Notes under the pieces: generated by a model
Database searches by the model: none
What the model saw: only the letters and a program-made list of their open reading frames with translations
Told to the model about the DNA's origin: nothing
NCBI GenBank assembly: GCA_963580285.1
Contig: OY757011.1
Span: 117,547,037-117,611,036 of the forward strand
From: Lucinisca nassula
Lineage: Eukaryota > Mollusca > Bivalvia > Lucinida > Lucinidae
Reading direction: 5' to 3'
DNA: 64,000 nt
Program-made: the position numbers and the translations under genes
Shown here: one piece after another, positions 46,791 through 59,088 of the stretch
Layout: each line of letters starts with the position of its first letter
Numbering within the stretch: position 1 is the first letter of the stretch

Positions 46791-46888
46791 AAAGATTGGT
46801 AAAAGCTATAATATTTCTGCAAAGTCATCTTAAAATTCATCCATTAATATGAAAGTTACTGACCAAACACAGAAAAAGAACCCTTTTT

Positions 46889-47118
46889 AGTTTATACTAA
46901 TTTATTTTAGTTCGATTGCGACGAAAGCTTCCAAGCTTTTTGAATCGCTCTCGAACACTCATTCCAGATGTTAACACGCCATTTACACCTGGGTGAAGTG
47001 GGGCAGTGTCATAACTTGTCTTGCCCAAGGACACACTTTAATAGCGCTGGCCGGATTCGAACGCACAACCTCTCGATTATGAGTTGAACGGGCTAACTAC
47101 TGCACTATCTAGGCTGAC
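46889..47118 (-). mobile_element. SINE-B copy 1 (tRNA-Met-like head), 8-bp target duplication
   Basis: Flanked by cccttttt (46881-46888 and 47119-47126), part of the E10 unit it interrupts. On the minus strand the head has an anticodon-like CTCATAAT and B box GTTCGAATCC. The body contains CCTTGGGCAAG and ACCCAGGTGTAAATGGCG, a block I recall as a conserved SINE central domain in several animal phyla. Retroposon, not a tRNA gene. Confidence 0.8.
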
Positions 47119-48425
47119 CCCTTTTTGACCTTTGACCTCTAAGTATGACCTTGACCTTTTGAGGAACCAACCTAGGTCATGCGCTCAACATATCGTCTCA
47201 TGATGGTTAACATTTCTGCCAAGTAATTTCAAAATATATTCAGGAATAATAAAGTTATTGACCATACACAAAAAAAGGTCCCTTTTTGACCTTTGACCTC
47301 AAAGTATGACCTTGACATTGGAGGTAGTGACCTCTGTCTTTCACACAACATATTGTCTAATAAAGGTGAATATTTCTGCAGTTTTCTTTAAAAAGTCCCT
47401 CCAGAAATAAAAAGTTATTGACCCGAAATGAAAAAAGACCCTTTTTTGACCTTTGACCTCTAAGCATGACCTTGACCTTGGAGGTACGAAACTGGGTCAT
47501 GCGCTTGACAAATCATCTCATGGTGGTTAATATTTCTGCCAAGTCATTTTAAAATTCATCCATTAATATGAAAGTTATTGACCCAACACGAAAAAAGACC
47601 CTTTTTTTTACCTTTGACCTCTAAGTATGACCTTGACCTTGGAGGTACCAACCTGGGTCATGCGCTTGACAAATCGTCTCATGGTGGTTAATATTTCTGC
47701 CAAGTTATTTTAAAATTCATCCATTAATATGAAAGTTATTGACCAAACACTTAAAAAAGACCCTTTTTTGACCTTTGACCTCTTAAGTATGACCTTGACC
47801 TTTGATGTACCAACCTGGGTCATGTGCTCGACACATCGTCTCATGATGGTTAACATTTCTGCCTAGTAATTTTAAAATTCATCCATTAATATGAAAGTTA
47901 TTGACCAAACACTTAAAAAAGACCCTTTTTTTTTTACCTTTGACCTCTAAGTATGACCTTGACCTTTGGGGTACCAACCTGAGTCATGCGCTCGACACAT
48001 CGTCTCATTATGCTTAACATTTCTGCCAAGTCATTTTAAAATTCATTGATTAATATGAAAGTTATTGACCAAACACTTAAAAAAGACCCATTTTTTTACC
48101 TTTGACCTCTAAGTATGACCTTGACCCTTGAGGTACCAACCTTGGTCATGCGCTTGACACATCGTCTCCTGATGGTTAACATTTCTGCCAAGAAATTTCA
48201 AAATCCATTCAAGAATACGAAAGTTATTGATCGGACACAATCTGCCCATACAATACATACAGGATTTTCTGATCGACTAACTTCCAAGGGAGATAATTCA
48301 AAAAGTATAAATGCAAGAGTTATAGTTCTTGCGATCTGCACGTCTTATGTTGATTAATTATTATATGAAGTTTTGTGAAGATACCTTGAACGGTTTTCAA
48401 GATATAAGAGTGGACACGATTTTGT

Positions 48426-48528
48426 GACAGACAGACAGACGGACGGACGGACGGACGGACGGACGGACGGACGGACGGACGGACGGACGGACGGACGGAC
48501 GGACGGACAGACGGACAGACAGACAGAC
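48426..48528 (+). repeat. GGAC/GACA microsatellite, 103 bp
   Basis: Near-pure tetranucleotides just before the E10 3' hairpin. The unit 2 and unit 3 equivalents are 56550-56604 (55 bp) and 62306-62372 (67 bp). Confidence 0.95.
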
Positions 48529-48583
48529 GCCGGGGGAAAAACAATATGTCTCTCCCGAAAAAAATTTCGGGGGGAGACATAAT

Positions 48584-49597
48584 AAATAAACTTATATATG
48601 ACACAAATACTGCATCATCCCACATTCCCGTATGTATAGGCAGATATATCATCCCATGTCCCTGTATTTATCGAAACTGGAATATGATATGACACATGTA
48701 CTGCCTGACATCTCGGATTTATTTTGTGGCATTTTGGTCCCATAATCTATAAATTTATTTCAACTGCCAGACTGCTTAAGCAAAAAGTTTTGAAGTGTCA
48801 GAGGACATTGGTCAGACAGGGATCAATATTGTGCAGGACCCAACTAAATTCTGCAGGACCAAGGAATTTCTTTGACTTTAAAATGTAATGCTAACTTTTC
48901 TTTCATATTTGCTTAATTGTTAAGTATTCAAATATTGGACATATTGTACCAGTTCATCACATCATTTCATTAAGAAATTATGTAGCTCAAAGGAGGCAGG
49001 ATCGACATTCAGTCCTGCAAAGCTCAAGGAAGTGCAGGACATCTCTGAAAATTGTCAGTTTTTGTCTGGCAGCCTATGGATTTCACGGTGACTGAACTGC
49101 CTTTTCATATTCTTTTCTTTTCATACTTTTGCAATCATTTATTAAGAGCACTGAACCCAAGAATCTGAAGAATATCATGAAGGAAAATTTCATCTATCAT
49201 TCCATTGGTATGACAAATATACTGCATCAGACATCCCACTTCCCTGTGACATATATACTACATCATCCCACATCCCAGTGGGTATCAGCATTTTTTCTAT
49301 TTATTTATACATTTATTTATCTGATATCCTACAAATTTAATTCAACTGACTTTCATATTTGTTTTTTGTTGTTGTTGTTTTTGCATAGTTTTGCAATTAT
49401 AACATGCAATCCCAAGAAACTGAGGAACAATATCAAAAAATCTTTCATCCCACATCCCACTGTCAATATATACTTGTATATGACATATATAGTGAGTCAT
49501 CCCATATTCCTGTGTCATATATATACTGCATCATCCCACACCCCAGTGGGCATAGTGGAACATGGCAGATCTATCAGCCCCTGTCCAAGAAATAATA
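48584..49597. other. Repeat-rich spacer of the duplicated unit
   Basis: Contains scattered 'catcatcccacatycc' phrases 50-100 bp apart and T-rich stretches. An open frame of 198 residues (49129-49725) crosses it but runs into the MITE and looks spurious. Equivalent stretches are at 56660-57673 and 62429-63442. Confidence 0.55.
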
Positions 49598-49835
49598 TGA
49601 GCCAGCGCATGACAAAACCTACAATTAGACCGGTGCGACCAGCAGAGACTCAAATCAACCTGCGCACCCATAAACAAAGAAAAGACCTTCTACGTATGTC
49701 TCTTTCCATAGATCTTAGCTTATAGTAGGTACATGCGAACAGCGAAGACTGATTAGACTGCACGGATGTGCAGGCTGATCTAAGTCTTTGCTGGTCGCTC
49801 AAGGCTTCTTGTAGGTTTTGTCATGCGCTGGCTCA
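49598..49835. mobile_element. Hairpin MITE copy 1, 238 bp, TA target duplication
   Basis: Perfect inverted ends TGAGCCAGCGCATGACAAAA and TTTTGTCATGCGCTGGCTCA (at least 26 bp paired) are flanked by TA. The inner arms also pair imperfectly (cgaccagcagagact / agtctttgctggtcg), so the whole element folds back. It closes each duplicated unit. Confidence 0.9.
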
Positions 49836-50050
49836 TATATTCAACTGGAATATGGCGGACATTGACCGATCACAATAACCCACCTTGAGCCTTCGGCTCA
49901 GGTGAGCTAAATAAAAAACAGACTGGTCAAGGAAAGTCTCACACCAAGTTTCAACCATCCAAGAACATTTCAGCACCTGTTTGTGAGATCCATTCATACA
50001 TTTATTTGCAGCAAGTTCACAAAAATTGGGTATATGGTTAAAGGTAGGGT

Positions 50051-50276
50051 TTTTTGGTTTGGGTTTTACGGCCCTTTCAAGATTATTTCACTCATATCGA
50101 GCCAATCGTTAATCATAGGTGGACGAAAACAGGAGTAGCCGGAGAAAAACCACCTGGCCTTCCGTTGCAGAACTTGGCGTCTCACACGTGGCCCGAGCGA
50201 GGCTCGAACCTACGGCGGTGAGAGACCTAATGACTTAGAGTCAGCGCTCTTATCCATTAGGCCACGGAGGCCCGTA
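50051..50276 (-). mobile_element. SINE-A copy 2
   Basis: Same insertion as 41926-42151, carried by unit 2, with the same 14-bp flanking repeat. Confidence 0.85.
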
Positions 50277-51009
50277 GTTAAAGGTAGGGTCATACACAAA
50301 AACATTGTCACAATATGTAACAACATAATTATAACAGATAAAAATATTACATTAAATGTAGTCTTTTGTTTTTGAATTTCCCATCGTAAGTCTATGGCAA
50401 TTTTAAACTGCCACAGCAACTAGCATTTTTGAGCAATACAAATTAAACCACAAGCTGTAGAGGCTTTTTCAATCGACATTCCATAAAAGTTGCAGGCTTG
50501 TCCACCATAGGGCTGCTGAGGAGTGGATTTTTTACTTCTTTTTTTTTTTTTTTGTCCATTTTCGGCCTTTTGGTAACCAATCAAAATGAAAGGTCCATGA
50601 AAGGTCCATGAAAATATATGACTGGCAGAGGACTAGTCAAGGACCATTTCTGAATAAGTTTTGTCAGAATGCATGAACCCCATCCCATTAAGGTTCCAGC
50701 TGGTAAAGTGGGATATGGTATATTTTGGGACATGTTAGTCCCATATGCAAAGAATTTAGGTCAACTGCCTTTTCAAAAGATGTTTTTGGCTGGTTGGTTG
50801 GTTTGTTTTGTCTTGTTTTGTTTTGTTTTGTTTTGTATTTTGAATATTAATGAAAGTAACCTGTAATTAAAGGCAAGAATATGAAGAGCAGTACCAAAGA
50901 ATGTCTCACATCCCACTGAGACGAAATAAACTTTCTTTGTTTGTGTTGTTGCTTAACGTCCCAGTCAAACAGTCAACAGCTGAGGAGAACTAGAACATGT
51001 TTTTCTAAA

Positions 51010-54000
51010 CAAGAATTCCGCTGAAGGCTTTGTCGCGCCTGTGGGGGCGCTAAGTCCCAACAACTTGAAATGTAGGTAAATGTCAAACATGGATGTTTAT
51101 TTAAAAGTTGCTATCCCTATATACAAGTTTGTACAAAGTATCATTACTGAAGCTCTTACAGTGTTTGGGAAAAGGACTCTTTAAACAAGAGGGCCATGAT
51201 GGCCCTGGATCGCTCACCTGATCCATAGTGTAACAAGTGGGCCCCAGAGAGGGCCATTATTGGCCCCAGGGCTTTAATGTGCATAATGTTGAGGGAGGTC
51301 TTAAAGGTGAAGCTTCATACCAAACATCAACAAAGGCTATAATTTGAACAATCTTGGCAAAGGTCCACAAGATGAAGCTACAAATCAAATATCAAAGACC
51401 TGGGCCTAGCAGTTTCAGAGAAGAAGATTTTTGAAAGCTTTTGCCTATATAAGCCTATGTAAAACCAAAGGGCCCCGGGACTGGGGCATTTTTTGCCCCA
51501 GCACTATAATTTGAACAATCTTGGTAGGGGTCCACTAGATGAAGCTTCATACCAAATATCAAAGTCCTGGGCCTTGTGGTTTCAGAGAAGAAGATTTTTA
51601 AAGATTTTCCCTATATAAGCCTATGTCAAACCAAAGGGCCCCAGGGCGGGGGCATTTTTGGCCCCAGCACTATAATTTGAACAATCTTGGTAGGGGTCCA
51701 CTAGATGAAGCTTCATACCAAATATCAAAGACCTCGGCCTTGTGGTTTCAGAGAAGAAGATTTTTAAGATTTTCCCTATATAAGCCAATGTAAAACCAAA
51801 GGGCCCCGTGGCGGGGGCATTTTTTGTCCCAGCACTATAATTTGAACAATCTTGGTATGGGTCCACTAGATGAAGCTTCATACCAAATATCAAAGTCCTG
51901 GGCCTTGTGGTTTCAGAGAAGAAGATTTTTAAAAATTTTCCTTATATAAGCATAATCCAAAGGGCCCCGGGGCGGGGGCATTTTTGGCCCCAGCACTATC
52001 ATTTGAACAATCTTGGTAAGGGTCCACTAGATGAAGCTTCATACCAAATATCAAAGACCTGAGCCTTGTGGTTTCAGAGAAGAAGATTTTTAAAGATTTT
52101 CCCTATATAAGCCAATGTAAAACCAAAGGGCCCCGTGGCGGGGGCATTTTTTGTCCCAGCACTAAAATTTGAACAATCTTGGTAGGGGTCCACTAGATGA
52201 AGCTTCATACCAAATATCAAAGTCCTGGGCCTTGTGGTTTCAGAGAAGAAGATTTTTAAAGATTTTTCCTATATAAGCCTATGTCAAACCAAAGGGCCCC
52301 GGGGAAGAGGCATTTTTGTCCCAGCACTATTCTTTAAACAATCTTGGTACGGGTCCACTAGATAAAGCTTCATACCAAATATCAAAGACATGGGCCTTGT
52401 GGTTTCAGAAGAAGATTTTTAAAGATTTTCCCTATATAAGTCTATGTAAAACCAAAGGGCCCCTGGGCGGGGGCATTATTGGCCCCAGCACTATAATTTG
52501 AACAATCTTAGTAGGGGTCCACTAGATGAAGCTTCATACCAAATATCAAAGTCCTGGGCCTTGTGGTTTCAGTGAAGAAGATTTTTAAAGATTTTCCCTA
52601 TATAAGTCTATGTAAAACCAAAGGGCCCCTGGGCGGGGGCATTTTTGGCCCCAGCACTATAATTTGAACAATCTTGGTAGGGGTCTACTAGATGAAGCTT
52701 CATACCAAATATCAAAGACCTGGGCCTTGTGGTTTCAGAGAAGAAGATTTTTAAAGATTTTCCCTATATAAGCCAATGTAAAACCAAAGGGCCCCGTGGC
52801 GGGGGCATTTTTTGTCCCAGCACTAAAATTTGAACAATCTTGGTAGGGGTCCACTAGATGAAGCTTCATACCAAATATCAAATTTCCAGGGCCTTGTGGT
52901 TTCAGAGAAGAAGATTTTTAAAGATTTTTTTCTATATAAGCCTATGTAAAACCAAAGGGCCCCGGGGCGGGGGCATTTTTGCCCCAGCACTATAATTTGA
53001 ACAATCTTGGTAGGGGTCCACTAGATGAAGCTTCAAACCAAATATCAAAGACCTGGGCCTTGTGGTTTCAGAGAAGAAGATTTTTAAAGATTTTCCCTAT
53101 ATAAGCCTATGTAAAACCAAAGGGCCCCAGGGCGGGGGCATTTTTGGCCCCAGCACTATAATTTGAACAATCTTGGTAGGGGTCCACTAGATGAAGCTTC
53201 ATACCAAATATCCAAGACCTGGGCCTTGTGGTTTCAGAGAAGAAGATTTTTTAAGTTTTTGGTGAAAAAAATCTGTTTTTGGCTCCTGTGACCTAGATGT
53301 GCAACGGACCGGAACCATTTGAACAACTTTGAAAGGGGACCACCTAAGGATCATTCCTGTGAAGTTTGGTCAAAATCCGATCAGTGGTTTAGGAGGAGAT
53401 GTCATTTAAAGAAATTGTTTACGCACGCACGGACGCACGGACGGACGCATGGACGGACGACGGACAAAAAGTGATCCCAAAAGCTCACCTCGTCACTACG
53501 TGACGGTGAGCTAAAAAGGATGAAAGCTAAGATTGACGCAAAAAAAAAAGTCAGTGAACCATAAAATATAAGTCATTGTGAAATATGGATGCTCGCATTA
53601 AAGTTGCCATATGTTTAAATCAAGTATCATTTATGAAACTGTTATAGTTCCAAAGAAACAGACTTTCATTAAGTTAAACGCTAGAGTTAACGCAATATTT
53701 TACAAAGTCAGTGAACCATAAAATGTAGGTCAAGGTCAAATATGGATGCCTGCATTTGGATAGCAATTCATAGATGCAAGCTTGTACCAAGTATCATAAA
53801 TGAAATTCTGATATTTCTTCAGAAATGAACTCTTACATAAGGGTGAACGCTAGGGTTGACGCTCTATGTTACAAAGTCAGTGAACCATGAAATGTAGGTC
53901 AAGGTCAAATATGGATGCTTGCTTTTATGTTGCCATCCTAAGATGCAAGTTTGTACCAAGAATCATTGATGAGGCTCTAATAGTTGTTGAGTAATGGACA

Positions 54001-54300
54001 GTTACATTAGGGTGAACGCTAGGGTTGACACACTATATTACAAAGTCAGTGAACCATGAAATGTTGGTCATGGACAAATATGGATGCTTGCTTTTATGTT
54101 GCCATCCCAGGATGCAAGTTTATACCAAGAATCATTAATGAGGTGCTAATAGTTGTTGAGAAATGGACTCTTACATTAGGGTGAACGCTGGGGTGAACGC
54201 AATTGTTGACGGACAAACGGACGGATGGATGAACGGACGTACGGATGGACGGATGGAAAACCGGACGCCTATATCGCGCCATGCTTAAAGCAGGCGCCAT
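51010..54300 (+). mobile_element. E9 copy 2, interrupted by E7
   Basis: As copy 1, carried in unit 2; E7 occupies 51186-53512. Confidence 0.75.
51186..53512 (+). mobile_element. E7 copy 2
   Basis: Same insertion as 43059-45385 in unit 2, differing by a few bases (catgatggccc for cacgatggccc; shorter microsatellite variants). Confidence 0.9.
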
Positions 54301-54385
54301 AAAAAACAGATGTCTCCCCCCCCCCCCCCACTTTTTGATCATTGAGGTGCCTACCTGATTCTTGCTGGCAACACACTGTCTCATG

Positions 54386-54914
54386 ATCCCAGGTCCCCAC
54401 CCATCGGGTTAGAAGAAATAGATTGGGCTGCATGATACTTCCACACAGAGCTGAAATTGGCTGCTCATTGCATCAAATAACACACCATTTTTTCCTGACT
54501 GATCACTCAGTGAACCACAAAATTACCTATTGATATAGCTCCATTGTTGCAATATTTACCTGCAGGTAAGATTAACACATATACCTGAAATAGTCTTACC
54601 TGAGTGAACAATATAATGTTCATTGACTCCTTTCATTCCACCCCTTAATGTTCCTATCCTATAGCGACTTGTAATTGCGTATATACACATTTCTATATTC
54701 ATCCAGGTATAATTGCCCATGCATTGTATGCAAAATCAAACAGGTGTGACACCCCTGATTTAGTGAATAGGCCTGTACATCAACTGAAGCGTGAAAGCTA
54801 ACACAAAGTCTAATATATATGTAGTTAGTGAGGGGCTCATGGAAGATTAGTTGTTGCTAAATGTGTCACCCTCTTGAAATAAAGTCTATTATTATTGTTA
54901 TTATTATTATTATT
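54386..54914 (+). mobile_element. Retroelement 3' fragment, copy 2
   Basis: Unit 2 copy of 46264-46790. Confidence 0.5.
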
Positions 54915-55012
54915 AAAGATTGGTAAAAGCTATAATATTTCTGCAAAGTCATCTTAAAATTCATCCATTAATATGAAAGTTACTGACCAAACACAGAAAA
55001 AGAACCCTTTTT

Positions 55013-55242
55013 AGTTTATACTAATTTATTTTAGTTCGATTGCGACGAAAGCTTCCAAGCTTTTTGAATCGCTCTCGAACACTCATTCCAGATGTTAACA
55101 CGCCATTTACACCTGGGTGAAGTGGGGCAGTGTCATAACGTGTCTTGCCCAAGGACACACTTTAATAGCGCTGGCCGGATTCGAACGCACAACCTCTCGA
55201 TTATGAGTTGAACGGGCTAACTACTGCACTATCTAGGCTGAC
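55013..55242 (-). mobile_element. SINE-B copy 2
   Basis: Unit 2 copy of 46889-47118 with the same flanking cccttttt. Confidence 0.8.
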
Positions 55243-56549
55243 CCCTTTTTGACCTTTGACCTCTAAGTATGACCTTGACCTTTTGAGGAACCAACCTAGG
55301 TCATGCGCTCAACATATCGTCTCATGATGGTTAACATTTCTGCCAAGTAATTTCAAAATATATTCAGGAATAATAAAGTTATTGACCATACACAAAAAAA
55401 GGTCCCTTTTTGACCTTTGACCTCAAAGTATGACCTTGACATTGGAGGTAGTGACCTCTGTCTTTCACACAACATATTGTCTAATAAAGGTGAATATTTC
55501 TGCAGTTTTCTTTAAAAAGTCCCTCCAGAAATAAAAAGTTATTGACCCGAAATGAAAAAAGACCCTTTTTTGACCTTTGACCTCTAAGCATGACCTTGAC
55601 CTTGGAGGTACGAAACTGGGTCATGCGCTTGACAAATCATCTCATGGTGGTTAATATTTCTGCCAAGTCATTTTAAAATTCATCCATTAATATGAAAGTT
55701 ATTGACCCAACACGAAAAAAGACCCTTTTTTTTTACCTTTGACCTCTAAGTATGACCTTGACCTTGGAGGTACCAACCTGGGTCATGCGCTTGACAAATC
55801 GTCTCATGGTGGTTAATATTTCTGCCAAGTTATTTTAAAATTCATCCATTAATATGAAAATTATTGACCAAACACTTAAAAAAGACCCTTTTTTGACCTT
55901 TGACCTCTTAAGTATGACCTTGACCTTTGATGTACCAACCTGGGTCATGTGCTCGACACATCGTCTCATGATGGTTAACATTTCTGCCTAGTAATTTTAA
56001 AATTCATCCATTAATATGAAAGTTATTGACCAAACACTTAAAAAAGACCCTTTTTTTTTACCTTTGACCTCTAAGTATGACCTTGACCTTTGGGGTACCA
56101 ACCTGAGTCATGCGCTCGACACATCGTCTCATTATGCTTAACATTTCTGCCAAGTCATTTTAAAATTCATTGATTAATATGAAAGTTATTGACCAAACAC
56201 TTAAAAAAGACCCATTTTTTTACCTTTGACCTCTAAGTATGACCTTGACCCTTGAGGTACCAACCTTGGTCATGCGCTTGACACATCGTCTCCTGATGGT
56301 TAACATTTCTGCCAAGAAATTTCAAAATCCATTCAAGAATACGAAAGTTATTGATCGGACACAATCTGCCCATACAATACATACAGGATTTTCTGATCGA
56401 CTAACTTCCAAGGGAGATAATTCAAAAAGTATAAATGCAAGAGTTATAGTTCTTGCGATCTGCACGTCTTATGTTGATTAATTATTATATGAAGTTTTGT
56501 GAAGATACCTTGAACGGTTTTCAAGATATAAGAGTGGACACGATTTTGT

Positions 56550-56604
56550 GACAGACGGACGGACGGACGGACGGACGGACGGATGGACGGACAGACAGAC
56601 AGAC
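56550..56604 (+). repeat. GGAC/GACA microsatellite, 55 bp
   Basis: Unit 2 allele of the E10 tail microsatellite. Confidence 0.95.
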
Positions 56605-57673
56605 GCCGGGGGAAAAACAATATGTCTCTCCCGAAAAAAATTTCGGGGGGAGACATAATAAATAAACTTATATATGACACAAATACTGCATCATCCCACA
56701 TTCCCGTATGTATAGGCAGATATATCATCCCATGTCCCTGTATTTATCGAAACTGGAATATGATATGACACATGTACTGCCTGACATCTCGGATTTATTT
56801 TGTGGCATTTTGGTCCCATAATCTATAAATTTATTTCAACTGCCAGACTGCTTAAGCAAAAAGTTTTGAAGTGTCAGAGGACATTGGTCAGACAGGGATC
56901 AATATTTTGCAGGACCCAACTAAATTCTGCAGGACCAAGGAATTTCTTTGACTTTAAAATGTAATGCTAACTTTTCTTTCATATTTGCTTAATTGTTAAG
57001 TATTCAAATATTGGACATATTGTACCAGTTCATCACATCATTTCATTAAGAAATTATGTAGCTCAAAGGAGGCAGGATCGACATTCAGTCCTGCAAAGCT
57101 CAAGGAAGTGCAGGACATCTCTGAAAATTGTCAGTTTTTGTCTGGCAGCCTATGGATTTCACGGTGACTGAACTGCCTTTTCATATTCTTTTCTTTTCAT
57201 ACTTTTGCAATCATTTATTAAGAGCACTGAACCCAAGAATCTGAAGAATATCATGAAGGAAAATTTCATCTATCATTCCATTGGTATGACAAATATACTG
57301 CATCAGACATCCCACTTCCCTGTGACATATATACTACATCATCCCACATCCCAGTGGGTATCAGCATTTTTTCTATTTATTTATACATTTATTTATCTGA
57401 TATCCTACAAATTTAATTCAACTGACTTTCATATTTGTTTTTTGTTGTTGTTGTTTTTGCATAGTTTTGCAATTATAACATGCAATCCCAAGAAACTGAG
57501 GAACAATATCAAAAAATCTTTCATCCCACATCCCACTGTCAATATATACTTGTATATGACATATATAGTGAGTCATCCCATATTCCTGTGTCATATATAT
57601 ACTGCATCATCCCACACCCCAGTGGGCATAGTGGAACATGGCAGATCTATCAGCCCCTGTCCAAGAAATAATA

Positions 57674-57911
57674 TGAGCCAGCGCATGACAAAACCTACAA
57701 TTAGACCGGTGCGACCAGCAGAGACTCAAATCAACCTGCGCACCCATAAACAAAGAAAAGACCTTCTACGTATGTCTCTTTCCATAGATCTTAGCTTATA
57801 GTAGGTACATGCGAACAGCGAAGACTGATTAGACTGCACGGATGTGCAGGCTGATCTAAGTCTTTGCTGGTCGCTCAAGGCTTCTTGTAGGTTTTGTCAT
57901 GCGCTGGCTCA
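57674..57911. mobile_element. Hairpin MITE copy 2
   Basis: Unit 2 copy of 49598-49835. Confidence 0.9.
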
Positions 57912-58126
57912 TATATTCAACTGGAATATGGCGGACATTGACCGATCACAATAACCCACCTTGAGCCTTCGGCTCAGGTGAGCTAAATAAAAAACAGACT
58001 GGTCAAGGAAAGTCTCACACCAAGTTTCAACCATCCAAGAACATTTCAGCACCTGTTTATGAGATCCATTCATACATTTATTTGCAGCAAGTTCACAAAA
58101 ATTGGGTATATGGTTAAAGGTAGGGT

Positions 58127-58352
58127 TTTTTGGTTTGGGTTTTACGGCCCTTTCAAGATTATTTCACTCATATCGAGCCAATCGTTAATCATAGGTGGAC
58201 GAAAACAGGAGTAGCCGGAGAAAAACCACCTGGCCTTCCGTTGCAGAACTTGGCGTCTCACACGTGGCCCGAGCGAGGCTCGAACCTACGGCGGTGAGAG
58301 ACCTAATGACTTAGAGAAAGCGCTCTTATCCATTAGGCCACGGAGGCCCGTA
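58127..58352 (-). mobile_element. SINE-A copy 3
   Basis: Same insertion in unit 3, with a 3-base change in the tRNA-like head (gagaaagcgc). Confidence 0.85.
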
Positions 58353-59088
58353 GTTAAAGGTAGGGTCATACACAAAAACATTGTCACAATATGTAACAAC
58401 ATAATTATAACAGATAAAAATATTACATTAAATGTAGTCTTTTGTTTTTGAATTTCCCATCGTAAGTCTATGGCAATTTTAAACTGCCACAGCAACCAGC
58501 ATTTTTGAGCAATACAAATTAAACCACAAGCTGTAGAGGCTTTTTCAATCGACATTCCATAAAAGTTGCAGGCTTGTCCACCATAGGGCTGCTGAGGAGT
58601 GGATTTTTTACTTCTTTTTTTTTTTTTGTCCATTTTCGGCCTTTTGGTAACCAATCAAAATGAAAGGTCCGTGAAAGGTCCATGAAAATATATGACTGGC
58701 AGAGGACTAGTCAAGGACCATTTCTGAATAAGTTTTGTCAGAATGCATGAACCCCATCCCATTAAGGTTCCAGCTGGTAAAGTGGGATATGGTATATTTT
58801 GGGACATGTTAGTCCCATATGCAAAGAATTTAGGTCAACTGCCTTTTCAAAAGATGTTTTTTGGTTGGTTGGTTGGTTGGTTTGTTTTGTCTTGTTTTGT
58901 TTTGTTTTGTTTTGTATTTTGAATATTAATGAAAGTAACCTGTAATTAAAGGCAAGAATATGAAGAGCAGTACCAAAGAATGTCTCACATCCCACTGAGA
59001 CGAAATAAACTTTCTTTGTTTGTGTTGTTGCTTAACGTCCCAGTCAACCAGTCAACAGCTGAGGAGAACTAGAACATGTTTTTCTAAA

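Larger units (their letters stand above)
46183..48580 (+). mobile_element. E10 copy 1: ATGTCTCCCC...GGGGAGACAT element
   Basis: Starts ATGTCT plus 17 C, ends GGGGGGAGACAT after a hairpin ctcccGAAA/TTTCgggg. The core is about 160-bp units ('gacctttgacctctaagtat', 'catttctgccaagt'). Two insertions split it: a LINE-like tail (46264-46790) and SINE-B (46889-47118). Starts about 12 bp after E9 ends. Confidence 0.75.
41732..49856 (+). repeat. Tandem segmental duplication, unit 1 (8,125 bp)
   Basis: Starts in the 3' tail of E6 at 'ggacattgaccgatcac' and ends at 'ttcaactggaatatg'. The same sequence restarts at 49857 and 57933. Contents in order: E6 tail, SINE-A, E9 with E7 inside, E10 with LINE tail and SINE-B, repeat-rich spacer, hairpin MITE. 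Confidence 0.95.
54310..56656 (+). mobile_element. E10 copy 2
   Basis: As copy 1, with 14 C at the head and a 55-bp GGAC microsatellite at the tail. Confidence 0.75.
49857..57932 (+). repeat. Tandem segmental duplication, unit 2 (8,076 bp)
   Basis: Nearly identical to unit 1. Most of the 49-bp length difference comes from a shorter GGAC microsatellite (55 versus 103 bp). Carries E7. The first about 52 bp (49857-49908) are an orphan E6 3' end. Confidence 0.95.

Noticed and set aside
48320..48652. Frame rich in P-S-V-R repeats
   Set aside because: Direct translation of the GGAC microsatellite; also seen at 45966-46172, 54094-54384 and 56444-56728.
49129..49725. 198-residue open frame, present three times (also 57205-57801, 62974-63570)
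   Set aside because: Identity is explained by the recent triplication. The frame is AT-rich with internal H-P-T repeats, and its C-terminus is MITE sequence; no family resemblance.
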